DNA of 64,000 nucleotides from Miscanthus floridulus (GCF_019320115.1 NC_089598.1:85135844-85199843); one strand, 5' to 3'; positions 24,118 through 37,210 are shown, numbered from the stretch's first letter. The notes: generated from the letters alone by a model not told the origin. A program made the numbers and translations.

Positions 24118-25450
24118 CTTGAACGGAGACGATCTTCCACCAAACTTTTACTCACTGACTTGACAAAGTGCCAAACTTCTACTCACTGACTTGACAAAGT
24201 GCCAAGAAATCCCAGCTGTCCACTTGTCCTAGACCAGCTAAAACAGAACAGAAGTAAACAACTGGCTTTAGATAGCTATTACAAGGAAAGAGCATTAATG
24301 AACAATAATATGAAATTGAGATGGAACTACTACCTCTGCAATAAACTTGTCAGGCAACACAGCTACGAGCATTTTGAACATTTCCTCATCTTGCTCAGTG
24401 AGAGGAAACCATTCCACTCAAGAAGAGAATGAACTCTACATCACCAGTCAGGGAAAAAGACCTGCAGCAAGTATGAAACTGTAATGAACAAAACAGGTAG
24501 TGTAACATTTCACTCAATTTAAGTCCCGCCAATGAACTGCAGTCATCTGACTTCAGATATTCAGTAAACATTACAACAGCTGGATAGTGACTAAGCGAAG
24601 CACTACCAAAGAAAGAAAGAAAAAACCTGAAAAGTCACCATCTTTAGTAGCTGCGCACCAAACCAAGAGAAAGAGCCCAGTCCATCGTAAAAAACGAAAC
24701 AATCTCAATAAACTAGACTCGACAACTACTACAGTGTGAAACCAAAGGATTTCTAAAGAAGTAACCATTTTTTTATTTGGGAGAAGTAAAGGAGTAAACG
24801 GAACTCAGCACACATGAAAGTTAAAACTAATAACAGATCTAAAAACACCAACGATCAAAAGATCCAGCACCTTCCCAACATTGCAAGAAGCCAAGAGGTA
24901 CAGATGGGCACCAATAACTACACAGCTTTATTACCTTTCCAACTCCCCAGCCTTCTCTTTTCCGGCTTTTCCCCCCACTACCGCTCAACGATGACCTAGT
25001 AGGAAGCAAAAAATCCCAGATCCCACACCATTACCACCCTAAACAACTCAAGAGCACAAAGAAACCACCTGTGGGCTAAAGGCTAAAGGCCTAACCGATT
25101 GAACCGTGCGCCGCGCTATGCCTGCCGAGCAAGCGCAAATCCCGCAGCTACCCGGAAAACATGAACGGACCAAGGAACCGCGGTCGCGGCCACCGGCATT
25201 ACCATTTTTTCCCCACAGGCTCGAAGAGAACAGTAGAATGAAACCAACGACGGGGACAAAGAGACTCGAAAAAAAGCAGGGATCTTTGGGCTGCTTACCG
25301 ACGCCGGCGGGCCGATCTCACGCGTAGCGGCGGCGACGAGGACCCAGAAGTTTCGGCGGTGGAGAGGACGGCGGATTTGCGTAGGATTTTTCGGCTTTTT
25401 CTTGCGAGCAAAAACAAAGGAAGTGGAGAGGACTGAGGAGACAGAGGGAG
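24118..25450 (-). promoter_or_regulatory. 5' leader (probable leader intron) and promoter of the MCTP gene
   Basis: A GC-rich, purine-rich leader (about 25300-25450) ends at a good splice donor (minus strand gtaagcag; exon edge at 25299), suggesting an intron inside the 5' leader reaching towards the ATG at 24117. The acceptor cannot be fixed by eye. A perfect-but-one 31-bp tandem duplication (acttttactcactgacttga unit) lies at 24144-24174 and 24175-24205, 27 bp upstream of the ATG. Confidence 0.5.
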
Positions 25451-25512
25451 GGAGCAGAGAGTACTAGAGCGGCGTGGAGGTCTCGACGGGGACGAAGTGG
25501 AGTCCCCAGTGT

Positions 25513-25552
25513 GGGAGGTTTTGGCTTTGGGAGAGGTTTTGGCTTTGGGAGC
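25513..25552. repeat. 18-bp direct duplication
   Basis: gaggttttggctttggga occurs twice in tandem upstream of the MCTP leader. Confidence 0.7.
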
Positions 25553-25899
25553 GCAAAAGCCCCTCTCCCCGGTCGACGTTTTTCCGCAGAAGCCCTCGTG
25601 CTTGGTAGGATTCCGGTGGAAGGACCGGCCGTCTACCTAGGGTTATGTGCCAACTCTATCTGCATTGGGCCCGTTCGCATGTGTTTAAACCTGGCTTGAT
25701 CCGTTTTTTTTTATCCGGAACAGTATTTTTCACTCACAAATTCCTCCAAATTCATCCAGATGCATTTAAACCTACCTTGTATTTTATAAATTTATATCGT
25801 TTTTACTTTTCAATACTACATTAAGTGATTAGGAATTGAGTGAAAACCTAATTGGTGCATTACCAACCTTGTTTTTCAATATCAACCTTGATACCCGTT

Positions 25900-26678
25900 T
25901 CAATTCGAGAATACTTATTTATTCTTAGTCATGCTTAGAACGGTACAAGTCGGGTGATCACCAGTCACCTGCGAGATATAAATGGTTTCTTAGATACGAC
26001 TAGTTACTTATGTGATCATGAGATATGAGCATGTGAAGTAATAAATCTAGACCGGACGAACTCGGTGTATGAGAGCCACAAGACATGGAGATTTTGTGAG
26101 CGGATTCTTTCCGCCTATGTCGATTAAGACACGTTCGTTATTGAATTGTATGAGGTGAGACTTTGTAGTATCAATCACATACTCCGGTAAGCCTTAACTT
26201 GGCTATTCTATTACGAGAATGGCTACTCGCGCACTGGGAGTAGAGAGATGGCGAGAGTAGCATGTACCCATGTGGTAATGGGCTGGAATGGTGGAGTGCT
26301 GTATTCTCGAGTGGCGCGGACCCGTTCTTGTTTTAGAGGATCTGAGGATGGATTGGTATATGTAGGTCAGGGACATGCATATGTCGTGTGGTTGGAAAAT
26401 CCCCAGCTGGGTTTTAATCGGTTTGAATCATCGTTGCTCCTCGGTTATGGAGACTCAACTCACTGTTCATCATCGTAGTTAACAAATGAAACTTGAGTAA
26501 GATTTGAGAAAGAGTTTTGATATGAAGTTCATGATCTCATTACGGATCATGACAGATTCATATATGGTCTTTTGAAGAATTAAATGTTGAAAGAATGAAT
26601 CTTTTAAAGAGCTTTTACGTAAAAGAACTTTGAGTTTTGCTAAAGCCCTACCTTGAATCCCTGAGCCTGCATACCTGA
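25900..26678. mobile_element. Probable LTR remnant, older than the copia LTR next to it
   Basis: The sequence (gatcaccagtcacctgcgag, then a long GT-rich block to ttcatcatcgtagttaac) has the look of a grass gypsy LTR, and is cut off at 26678 where a copia LTR begins. No ends or internal genes are visible, so this is a tentative call. Confidence 0.35.
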
Positions 26679-28085
26679 TGTAAGGAAAATAGACCCTTGG
26701 TCCATTCACTTTGGATTTTGGTGTTTGATGACCAACACAATCAAATTAGACTAATGAATTTGCAAGTATTTGTTTTGTAGTCCAACAGGGTGCAAGAAAG
26801 GACTTGGACGAAGGCGACGTGATGATCCGATGATCAACACCTCAAGCAAGACCTTAGGAGCATAAGAAAAGACCCAAGAGATCAAAAAAGTCCAAGCATG
26901 AAGATAGAAACCAAACCGTATGCAAGATCACGAAGAAACGAGCTCGCAGATACGACCGGACGCAAGGACCGGACGCTGGAAGCGCGACCGGATGCTGGAT
27001 CGGTGGCTCGGCAAACAGGCGACCGGACGTGAGGACCGGACGCTGGCGGCAACCGACCGGATGCAGGAACGCAGCGTCCGATCGAGTACAGAAAGGTTCC
27101 AGAGCGGCATATCTGTGACCGGACACGTCCGGTGACAGGCGACCGGACGCTAGCCAGCGTCCGATCAGTGTTTTGCTGGCTCAACGGTCGGGACGACCGA
27201 ACGCGTCCGGTCAGGACGATTCAGCGTTTGGTCAGTAGCAGTTTCACAGGAATTCGACCCCAACGGCTACTTTCTTAGTGGGGCTTATAAATACAACCCC
27301 CAATCGGTCATTTGAGGTAAGTGGAGCCGAGGAAATCTACCAAGGGTGTTGATACACTATTTTAGTGATCTCCACATGCAAGGTGCTTAGTGCTTTATTA
27401 GGTGACTAGCATAAGTGCTTTGCGAAGTGCTTAGGTTGATTAGACCACCGCTTATGCGCTTGCTCTAGGTTTATGCCTAGTGTTTAGTGAGGTTTGCATA
27501 CCCTTGCCACCCTGTGCTTGCGAGCACAAGTGTTGTATATCGGAGGGGCTTGAAGTCTTACGAGATCACACCAACCATATTCATGGTGTGGCCGTCACCA
27601 TGTACCGGAGGGAATAAGGCCTGCGGCGTTTTGGCCGAAAGCTTGATAGTGAAGACGACGGGGAGCATCTGGGAGAGGCTTACCGAAAGGCACGTCGGAG
27701 ACCCACTTGCGCGTGGGGAAGGCCTGAGGCTATCCACAGAGTTACCACACTGAGAGCTTGGCCCTTGCGAGGGATTCCTTGCGAGGGGCTCCAACGAGGA
27801 CTAGGGGGAAGCTTGCACGCTTCTTGATACCTCGGTAAAAATACCGGAGTCGTCGATGGGAGTTTGTATATCTCTACCTTACTCTTTAGCTTTCGCATTT
27901 ACATTGTTTACTTTACTATGTTTACGGTAGAGATAGCTATACACTAGCAAAACTATAGTTGCATATCTAGATAGTTTATCTAGTTGCATAGATTTTGCTA
28001 GGGTTAGAAAAAGAGGCCATAGTTTCGGAGTTAGAATTTTAAGTTGCCTAATTCATCCCTCCTCTTAGACGTCACGATCCCTTCA
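26679..28085 (+). mobile_element. 5' LTR of a Ty1/copia element (SIRE/Maximus-like), 1407 bp
   Basis: Begins TGTAAGGAAAATAGACCC, ends CCCTTCA, and is followed at 28088 by a primer-binding site. It contains a cluster of GACCGGACGC / GCGTCCGGTC motifs (26950-27220). The lineage call comes from the LTR start and the PBS type. Confidence 0.85.
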
Positions 28086-28087
28086 AT

Positions 28088-28101
28088 TGGTATCAGAGCC
28101 G
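28088..28101 (+). other. Copia primer-binding site
   Basis: TGGTATCAGAGCCG, complementary to the 3' end of initiator tRNA-Met, three bases after the LTR end. Confidence 0.9.
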
Positions 28102-28164
28102 GTTGGCTCATATTTGGACCTTTGGCTTAACCGTCGTTGAGCCAACGCTATTGTAGAGTGGTTG

Positions 28165-28645
28165 GGATGGATACTACTAGACCTCTATAATTTGATGGAC
28201 ACTAACTTCCTTTACTATAAAGCAAGAATAACTTGCCACCTTGAGGCGATTGATTTAGGTGTATGGAGAGTCACTCATGATGGGATGAAACCCATTAAGA
28301 ATCCCTGAAAAGCCCACAAAGAGTGATGAAAAAGAAATGCATTTCAATGCTAGAGCTAAGAATTACTTGTTTGAATCTTTTAGCATGGATGTGTTTAACC
28401 AAGTGTTCACTTAAAATACGGCACATGAAGTTTGGTTAAAACTCCAAGAGCTCCATGACTGGCACAAGCAATGTCCGTGAGCAAAAACATTGTCTAGCAA
28501 AGCAAAGCTATGATTCATTTACTCTGAATGATGATGAGTTTGTTCGTGATACGTATTCTCTTTTGAATCTAATTATCAATGAGCTCCATTCTATAGGATT
28601 ATTAAAGCTAGATAATGCAGACATCGTGAGGAAGATTATCTCCGT
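28165..28645 (+). pseudogene. Copia gag, N-terminal fragment
   Basis: Translating forward gives typical copia gag (UBN2/DUF4219-like) sequence: YYKARMTCHLEAIDLGVWR near the start, then AHEVWLKLQELHD and LNLIINELHSIG towards the end. At least two interruptions lie between 28305 and 28460: a tga near 28307 and a taa near 28414. The frame stops at 28645, where a gypsy LTR is inserted. The capsid N-terminus is present; the zinc knuckle and all of pol are absent. Confidence 0.8.
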
Positions 28646-30294
28646 TGTAACACCCTAGGTGTTTAGGCTTCCACTAAATTGCATGTCATTTTCATAAACA
28701 TGTGCATTAGCTATGTCATCATGTCATTATCATTGAAACATACATATGCAACATTTTAAATTATATGTGTTTCATGCTTGATTGCTTAGAGTGGAAGTAG
28801 TGAAACCTGTGAATGTAACATGAAACTCTCATACATGGAAACATGGCAATATGGTAGTAATGTGGCAATTATAAAATGACAACAAGGTCTTGAAACATAT
28901 GAGACATTTCATTGCAACATATGAATGAGTTGCTTGTTTTACTTTCTTTATCACATGTGATCATTAGAAGTGGTATAACAATTTTGTAAAATGGTTGATC
29001 ATCGGTCTATTACACCTTAACTACACTTAGGTTACTTGTTTGGACATTGTTCATGTAGATCAAAATGACCAAAATGCCCTTAATTGCATGTTTGACTTGA
29101 ATTGACCCTAGGAGTGTCATAGTTTGACTGTTTAAAAAGTCCAACTTAGAAACTTTGTATGACTGTGCACTCTTTACCAAACTTGTAGCTAATTTAGTAA
29201 GGAACAAAAGTTGTTTTATGGTCAACTCATGAAAAGGTCTAGAACATGGTCAAACATGGCCCACAAGTCAGAAATACATGCTGTTTTCAACACTTAGAAA
29301 AATATTCTAAGTCATGGTGTATTTCAGTTAGATCAAGCCAACTTTGGCTTGATGTAACTTCTGATCCATGGCGAATTAGGGAATGGTCCTTGAAGTGAAA
29401 TTGTAGATGGATGGTAGGTCTACGTTTTCCATGTACACAGTTTTTGCTAAGGATCACTAGTTAAGCCTTGTCGACGCGATTATAGGGCGCTGTCAGTCAC
29501 CGTTGATGAGCACTGAATCGCGGTTCGCGTTTTTCAGAAAACGGTCAGTGATCGTCATGGCCGACCGGCGCAGAGGCCTGACGCCGCGTGTCCACCACCC
29601 AGTCGCTGGGTCTCTGATCGCGCGGCCACGCGCCGAGGCTGGCCTGACGCCGCTGCCGTTGCCCTCCACTTCAAGCCAGCACCTGCCAGACGCCTTCACC
29701 GCTCCAGTTCGCATTTCTCGCCTCGCATAGCTCGCCAGCGCCGAGCCAAGTCCTTCCGCCAGTTGCCGTTCAAGCTCGCCACTACAAAAACACGCCGGCC
29801 CTCCCGCTCGTAGCCTCGCCGTGACCCCCTCTGTCACCCCCACCCCTCAGCAAGGTCGATTGTGCCTTGGTAAGGATGAATCCGTCATTTCCTTCCACCA
29901 CAGCCATGGCGGAAGTTCACCGGAGTTGGCGCTCCACGCGGCCAGCTATCCGCGCGACCTTTCCACCCCTCCTCTGCCTGCAGCTAGGTCCAGTGAGCAC
30001 CACTGAGGCCCGTAGCACCAACCGTTAGGGCTGCGACGCCGTATCGTCGCCGGAGCCGACCGTGCCGTGGCCGAGCGCCACCATGGCCATCGCCACCCCT
30101 CCTTGTCATGTCAATAGCTACGAATGAGGGTTCCCCTAGGTCCGCTAGGATGAGGCGAGCACGTAGAAACCCTTACCTTCGCCGGAGAAGCCACCGGCGG
30201 CGAGCTACGCCACCGGCCGTCGCTCCTCCCCTGTTTTGCTCACTGACGAGCGGGTCCACCTTGTCAGCCGCCGAGGCTCAGGCGTGTAACACCC
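28646..30294 (+). mobile_element. Gypsy LTR fragment inserted in copia gag
   Basis: Starts TGTAACACCCTAGGTGTTT directly after the copia gag sequence (…tccgt) and runs through a GC-rich coding-like part (29500-30290) that holds no recognisable gene. It is cut at 30294 by the next LTR, so its end and target duplication are not visible. Confidence 0.7.
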
Positions 30295-33200
30295 CGGTGT
30301 TACATTGTAATGTTTTGCTAAAACATCGCAGGAGCATCATGTATATGTGCATATGTGTGTAAATTGGAGTAGAAATCAATATACAACATTTGAAACGTTT
30401 ATCCGAAACGGGAAATAAATGTTAAGTTTCATGTCGCTTTATATTGTTTAGTATTCTAAATGGATTTTTATTAAATAAAAATGATGTAGATCGTGTATGT
30501 GAACTTTAATAAAATTTGTAGTACGTACTCAGTAGTCGACAATGAAACAGGTAGCTCGGAATTGGAATTCGACGCGAAACCGTTCGAAGTTTAAGTCATT
30601 TCGCGTAAGTTATAAATGGGTCGACGAAGCCACTTTTGGTAATTTGTAGAAAACCCGTGCACGTCATCTGCTTCGGACAAGCCATCACTGACCATGGTCA
30701 CCACTGTGCCTTGGTTGCCTGCCACCGCACGCAAGCACACTGCGCACGAGTCCTATCAGCTCTGCACTCACGTGGGTCGACCGCACGGACAGTCGCCTGG
30801 GCACGTCTCAATGTTTCCCGTCGTCATGTGCACGCGTACCTTGCGTTAATGACCGTGGATGTGCCAACGCCACTGTCTCCGCTGTCGCCATGACCGACGG
30901 GACCTCTCGTTTTAAATTCGCCATGACCGTAGCGCGTTAATGAAATTCGTCGTGTCCGTGGCTCCGCGAGACAGCTAGCCGCTTGATTGACACCACCTTG
31001 CCCATTGTAGCACCTCACTGTGCTTCAATTTTGGAAGGACAGCTCCGCCTGCTCCATAAGAACGAGGTGAATTGCGCCGTCGTCCATCCACTGAACCAGA
31101 GCATACCAGTTCAATTCACTGCACTGCTAGCTTCTCCTACAGCTGCTCATCACACTGCCCACTTCATTCAAAGCTCCACTACCGTTTTGCGTCTTCTTCG
31201 TGGCCGGCGGAAGATTGCCCGAGCAGAGCCGCCGGTGCATTACTGTTCATCTTAGCTTGCTGACATCATCATGACGTCACCCCTACGTCACATGTGTTTG
31301 TGGCCGCTTTTCATGTAGGAAAATAAAGCTTGGAATACATTAGAAATACTCTGAGCCAGTTTCCCACGCTTGCAGCCGCGCTGGGCCAGCCTGCCTGCCA
31401 CTGCCGCTGGCTGGGCCGTGCCACGCGTGCCCGCTGTCGCTGCTGTCGTCGCTGCCGCGCCCGCGTGCCCGCCCGCTCGCGTCTGCCCGCGCCACGCGCG
31501 CCCGCTGCCGCGCGCTGGGCCACGCCCGCGCTCGCGCCTGCTGCCTGCACCATGCGCTGCTGGGCCACGCCCGCGCTGGCGCTGCTGGGCTGCGCCGAGC
31601 CGCTGTGGGCCGCGAATTAGAATTCGTTTTCTTAAGATCCAGAAGCATAGAAATGATTATTCAATTTAGTTTCAAGCTAAACTTCGATAATTAGTAGTAA
31701 ATTGCATGGTTGTCCAAAAATAGCGAAACCAGGTTCGTTAGGTTCGCAAAAATACAATCTACTTATTAGTATAGTTAGATTGCAGTTAGCTATTATGATG
31801 ATAGGTTCATAAATTTTAATTAGCGAGCTTAGCATTATATAGATTAATAATTGTAGGAATTATTGTGGTAAATCGGTAATAGTTTTATCTTTGAAAATTT
31901 TATAGTAGGTTCACTAGGATATCGTGTACTTGCTGTAAATTTTATAGCCTTAGAACGAGTTGTTAGATAGAGTAGCTATTGCCTTTGCTTTATCGTATAT
32001 AGCGTAAACTAGCATTAGGGGTAAGAATAGCTGTAGTTGCTATAACAATAATGATACTTCGAAATGGTTATCGGTGACAATAGGTAGCCTAGTACCGTGG
32101 TCGATATCCATAGCTTAGTAGCTAAATCAATGTACTTTTATTTTAAGAGCTGCTGTTGTTATATTCCTAAGCATTGCATCATCATTTCATGCATGTAGAT
32201 CACGAGCTGGTAGACTTCATGCCCGTCGTCGAGCCAGAGTACGACGAGGTGATCGAGGAGTACGAGGAGGAGATCTTCGCACAGGAGGAAGCCCAAGAGC
32301 CTGTTGGTGCTGACTTTGCTGACCTGGCACCTGCTCAAGGCAAGCCCCGGTGCATAACCCCTATTTTTAAATGATCACTGAATATATTTATATGATATGC
32401 ATTTACGTTACAGGCATTTTATGGAAACTATATGCATAGATATATCCACCATGAGTCCTACTAGTGCAGGTCGAGTGGCTGCTATGCTCAGGATGTCGGT
32501 AGCGTGAGTAACCTGCCGTTACTCGCAAATAGGTGATTACACTATGATATCATGATGAAATAAGGGAAAGGAAAAATGGTGACCGGATAGGGATGTGGAT
32601 TTGGTACTGGTGGGTGTGAGGGGTTGTGTCCTGTGGCCAACAGGGCATAGCTCAGTTACACTTTTTCCCTGTCTGTGTCGATTAAGGACCGGTCGTTGCA
32701 TATGACTCTAGGCAAGTCATAGACTATTGTCCCGAGCACATACTTGGGTATGGGCGCAGGGAAGACTTGCTGCTCTCTTGTCGCGGATCCGGCTCTTTCC
32801 GGACCGACTGATGGGAAGAGGAGGTGGTGGAGGTCCTTGTGCCGCACTGAGTCCGGGATTCAGAGGCGGGGGCTTGGAGTCCAAGTTTGGATGGGGACCT
32901 GGACACCCGGGACAGGAGAGTGGTGGGTTAGTCCTGCTTGTGCCTGGGGTACAAATGGGGCATGTGTCTTTGGGACACCCAGCTGGGTACATTGATTCGC
33001 GAATCGCCGGGTTATCCGGTATGGCTTGTCTGCGGTTTAGCACTGTAGTAAGAACTGGAAGTGAAAAAGGAGAAGGAACAATATCAATTGCTCAACCCTT
33101 GCTTGAAAGTAGAACAGGTGCTTATATAGATTGACTAGATGAAAACTTAATCCGGCTGATGATAATAATGTATCAATAAAGACTCACTATTAGTATTTCT

Positions 33201-33671
33201 TTTTGCTAAAAGAGAACCAGCAACCATAAAGCCTAGCATATTCCTTGGAGTCGGGAAAGTATTCCCACTGATCGGATAAGTCTTGCGAGTACATTATGTA
33301 CTCAGGGTTTATTTACCCCTGTTGCAGGTGATGCTTGAGGAGTTCCTTGTGTGGAGGATCCATCTGGTGGGCTCAGACGGAATCCTCGTTATCTTATCGC
33401 TAGATGTTACCTTTAAATCTTCCGTTGTTTATTATTCCGCACTCTGTATTTGGTATTGTAATAATGTACTTTTAAGAAACTCTAATGTATGAGATGGACT
33501 TGTGTTGTAACTCGTTTTCATTATTGGATCCTTGGGATAAATGTGGATCTTTCGGGTTCTCCCTCGGGGTGTGCCTGACGGATACCGCTCGTTGTAGTTG
33601 CTTTCGGAGTGCTTAGGGTCTGGTGGAAGACGAGCACCTCCGTAAGTATGCTATTTCGGGTGGTTCTGCCA
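30295..33671 (+). mobile_element. 5' LTR of a chromodomain gypsy element (3377 bp)
   Basis: Begins TGTAACACCCCGGTGTTAC and ends TTCTGCCA, followed four bases later by the primer-binding site. The first 1.35 kb is repeated at 38787-40137 with only scattered substitutions (mostly C/T and G/A) and small indels, so insertion was recent relative to its surroundings. The LTR length suits the Tekay/Del group of chromoviruses. Confidence 0.92.
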
Positions 33672-33675
33672 TAGT

Positions 33676-33689
33676 TGGTACCAGAGCCA
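33676..33689 (+). other. Gypsy primer-binding site
   Basis: TGGTACCAGAGCCA, tRNA-Met type, just after the 5' LTR. Confidence 0.85.
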
Positions 33690-34132
33690 ATAATGGTCAT
33701 TAGTTCCTCACTCTTTTACAAAACTAAAAGTTTGACCAACAAAAGTTTTGTGAAAAATAGGATGCGATTAAGTTAAGTTATATAAGTATAAGCCCTAGCT
33801 ATATGGTGTATCTAGGATAGCGGCACTGGTTTTATCTAATCAGTTTTCTGCAGGTACACTGACTTACGTTGCGTAAGAAATCGCTTAGTATACGGAAAGT
33901 GAGTGGGCGATGTGCCGAAAATGTTACGAACGCCGCTATATTCCGGCTTGAGTGAACGTATAGGTCAAAGCATGCATCATATAGTAGCATCTTACTTGAT
34001 CTAGGAATCCCCCTTCACGTATAATGAAAGTAGTAAATTGGTAGAACTAACTTAATAAATGTGCTGCCATTTCTTTAATCCCTGGATCCTGATCAGGAAG
34101 GTGTCCTAATGGTTGGTTCGTCTCTCTTATAG

Positions 34133-35327
34133 ATGAATCTGAGGTCCGGACGTGGGAGCACTAGTTTGGGAGCGGCCAACGAGGGCCATGGTGACAGTGG
34201 TCAGGCCTTTGAGCGTGACAACGAGGGAGCTCGGGAGGTTCCACCTTTGGTTCCTCATCCTTTCCCGCCACCGCCACCGCCTCCGCCGTTGTCCGCCGCG
34301 GAGGTCATGGTGGAGTTGTTGGCTGCTCATCAGGAGTCAACCACTGCTCATCAGGAGACAGCTCGTGCCATGGAGATTATGGCATAGGCCGTCGCGGGTC
34401 TCGCCCGTGGAGGCCCCGGAGGCAACAGTGGGAATGGGGGTGGTGCTCGCCGTCCTGAGGGACAGTCCTCTTACCATGACTTCCTCAAGACCCACCCACC
34501 CACGTTCACACCGTCGGATGATTCATTGGAGGCGGAGCACTGGCTTCACACACTGGAGCAGAAGTTTCGGCTGCTTGGAGTGGCCAATGTGCAGAAGGTG
34601 CACTTTGTGTCCCAGCAGCTTTTAGGGTCCGCAGGTGCCTGGTGGGAGACTTTCCAGGCTGCGGAGCTGCCGGATCACCCGGCAACATGGTAGGAGTTCT
34701 CCACCGCCTTTCGCGAGTTCTTCATACCTGCTGGTGTTATCCACCAGAAGGTGACCGAGTTCATGGAGCTGCGTCAGGGGAGCAGAACGGTAATGGAGTA
34801 TGTGACCCAGTTTAAACACTTGGCTCAGTATGCTGGTAGTCAGGTGGACACAGATGACAAGAAGAAGGATCGCTTCTTTCGCGGTCTCACTCCTGCTCTT
34901 CAGGAGAAACTGTACCTGGGGAACTATCAGACCTTTGGGGCTCTGATGAACGCCGCCATTGCTCTTGAGGGTTTTCAGCGGGCATCTCAGGCGGATTGGA
35001 AGCAGAGGAGGGTGGCAGCTAGATCCTCTAGCCACCCTCATACTTAGAAGGTGCAAATTGTTAGGTGGGGGCCCTATCAACCATCCGGCGGGCCTCCGTT
35101 CCGGTCACCCCAGCAGACATCACATATTTCTGCTACTTAGTACAAGGCACCTCAGCAGCAGGTGCAGCCCCAGTAGACTCAGGGATAGCAGGTCCCACCT
35201 CGTTAGGGATTCGGGAACAAGCCTGGTGCTTGTTTCAAGTGTGGCAAGGAGGGCCACTATGCCAGGGAGTGTCCTCAGCAGCAGACAGCTCAGCCGTCTC
35301 AGCCATCTGCAAATTCCAGGATGATTA
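34133..35327 (+). pseudogene. Chromovirus gag (capsid and zinc knuckle), nonsense-mutated
   Basis: The ATG at 34133 opens with MNLRSGRG. The retrotransposon-gag core (QGSRTVMEYVTQFKHLAQYA, then FFRGLTPALQEKLYLGNYQT) is at about 34770-34935. A CCHC knuckle, C-x2-C-x4-H-x4-C (CFKCGKEGHYARECP), is at about 35228-35273. In-frame TAG codons occur at 34385, 34691, 35045, 35138, 35174, 35186 and 35204, mostly where family members carry Gln. The frame itself is unshifted, so the gene was recently intact. In a live element Gag forms the particle and packages RNA. Confidence 0.88.
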
Positions 35328-35389
35328 AGAGGACTTTTATCAAGAGGAAGGTGCCCAGCAGATCTGGTCAAGTGCACTTCACGGATGCT

Positions 35390-35757
35390 CAGTAGGTTAT
35401 GCATCAGGAAATAGTTATGGCTGGTATGTTTACCATCGAATCCCATCCAGCTTTGGTGTTGTTTGATTCTGGTGCATCGCATTCCTTTATGAGCATGGGG
35501 TTTGTAGAGCGGCACAACTTATCACTTGTGGCTATACCATATGCCTATAAGATCCGTACTACGGGTTCTCAGATGTTCATCAATACCTGCATGGATACAG
35601 TAAGTTTGGTATTAGCCACCCACACTTACCGTCTATAGTTCATGATAATGCCTGGGCAAGGCATTGATGTTATTCTTGGAATGAACTGGTTGCGGGCGTA
35701 TAGGGTAGTATTGGATATGAAGAGAAGAAGTGTAGAGTTACGACTTCCGTCTTCTTA
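35390..35757 (+). pseudogene. Chromovirus protease
   Basis: The active-site triplet is visible in VLFDSGASHSFMS (about 35455-35493), followed by the conserved VILGMNWL near 35670-35695. TAG codons at 35393, 35636 and 35756 interrupt an otherwise continuous frame. The enzyme would cut the polyprotein. Confidence 0.85.
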
Positions 35758-35764
35758 GGATAGG

Positions 35765-36805
35765 ATGTCTCTCATCATACCCTCAGAACCGGTCTTACCT
35801 ATTGCTGCCCATGCTGAAGCCGTTCCTGATCTTACCTCCATTCCAATAGTATGTGAGTTCCCAGATGTTTTCCTTGAAGATCTTCCTGGATTGCCATCGG
35901 ACCGTGAGGTAGAATTCTCCATTGAGCTTGAGCCTGGTACTGCTCATATCTCTAGGCATCCATACCGCATGGCTCCAAGAGAACTGGCAGAAATGAAGAA
36001 ACAACTGGAGGAGTTGATGGACAAGGGTTTCATCCGCTCAAGTTCTTCACCTTGGGGTTGCCCTACAATTTTTGTGAAGAAGAAGGATGGTACTCTGCGG
36101 ATGTGTGTGGATTACCGCCCTCTCAATGCGGTAACAGTTAAGAACAAGTATCCCTTGCCCTGCATAGATACTTTGTTTGATCAGTTAGCTGGTGCCATGG
36201 TGTTCTCGAAGATAGATCTCCGATCGGGCTACCATCAGATCAAGATCAGGCCACAGGATATACCAAGGACAGCTTTCTCTACTAGGTATGGGTTGTATGA
36301 GTACCTAGTAATGTCTTTCGGTCTCACCAATGCCCCAGCTTTCTTCATGTACCTGATGAACTCAGTTTTCATGCTGGAGCTAGATAAGTTTGTGGTAGTT
36401 TTCATTGATGACATCTTAATCTATTCCAAGAATGAGGAAGAGCATGTCCATCACCTCCGGATAATACTGACTCGGCTAAGGGAGCACCAGCTATATGCTA
36501 AGTTCAGCAAGTGTGAGTTTTGGTTAGATCGAGTGCAGTTTTTGGGACATGTGTTGACACCTGAAGGCGTTTCTATAGATCCCAGCAAGGTGCAAGATGT
36601 ATTAGATTGGAAGTCTCCTAGGTCTGTACATCAGATCCGTCAGTTCCTTGGGCTAGCTAGATACTATCGACGTTTCATCCCTGATTTCTCCAAGATAGCC
36701 CAGCCCATGACTAAGCTGCTCCAGAAAGAAGCTAAGTTTGTTTGGAGTCCAGCTTGTGAAGAAGCTTTTTAGTCCCTGAAGACTTTTCTGACCACTGCTC
36801 TTGTA
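35765..36805 (+). pseudogene. Chromovirus reverse transcriptase
   Basis: An open stretch of 335 codons covers the whole RT core: [19 protein letters not shown] (fingers/palm), [12 protein letters not shown], and the catalytic FIDD at 36401-36412, followed by [17 protein letters not shown] and the [19 protein letters not shown] thumb region. It ends at a TAG (36770-36772) where Gln is normal, after which the same frame continues into RNase H. The domain itself is complete, although the full polyprotein cannot be made. Confidence 0.93.
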
Positions 36806-37210
36806 TTGGCTCAACTTGATATTGAGAGGCTCTTTGATGTTTACTGTGATGCCTCGAAGATAGGTTTGGGGTGTGTGCTTATGCAAGAGGGGCGTGTGAT
36901 AGCTTATGCTTCGCGCCAACTGAAGAAGCACGAGGTGAACTACCCTACCCATGATTTAGAGCTAGCTGCTATAGTTCACTCTCTGAAGATTTGGAGGCAT
37001 TATTTGTTGGGCAACAAAGTGCACATCTTCACTGACCACAAGAGCCTTAAGTATATTTTCACTCAGTCTAAGTTGAACATGAGACAAAGGAGATGGTTAG
37101 AGTTGATCAAGGACTATAATTTGGAAGTCCACTACCATCTAAGAAAAGCCAATGTGGTAGCTGATGCCTTAAGTCGTAAGTCGCATCAGGTTGAGGAAAT
37201 ACCCTTGTCA
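36806..37210 (+). pseudogene. Chromovirus RNase H
   Basis: Catalytic residues are in place: Asp in [13 protein letters not shown], Glu in [13 protein letters not shown], Asp in [11 protein letters not shown] and the closing ADALSRK (about 37159-37180). It lies in the same frame as RT after the TAG at 36770 and removes RNA from the RNA-DNA hybrid during reverse transcription. Confidence 0.9.

Noticed and set aside
30295..31620. Frames in the GC-rich LTR segments (also near 39804-40137)
   Set aside because: They recur in both LTR copies with frame-breaking indels and carry no domain.
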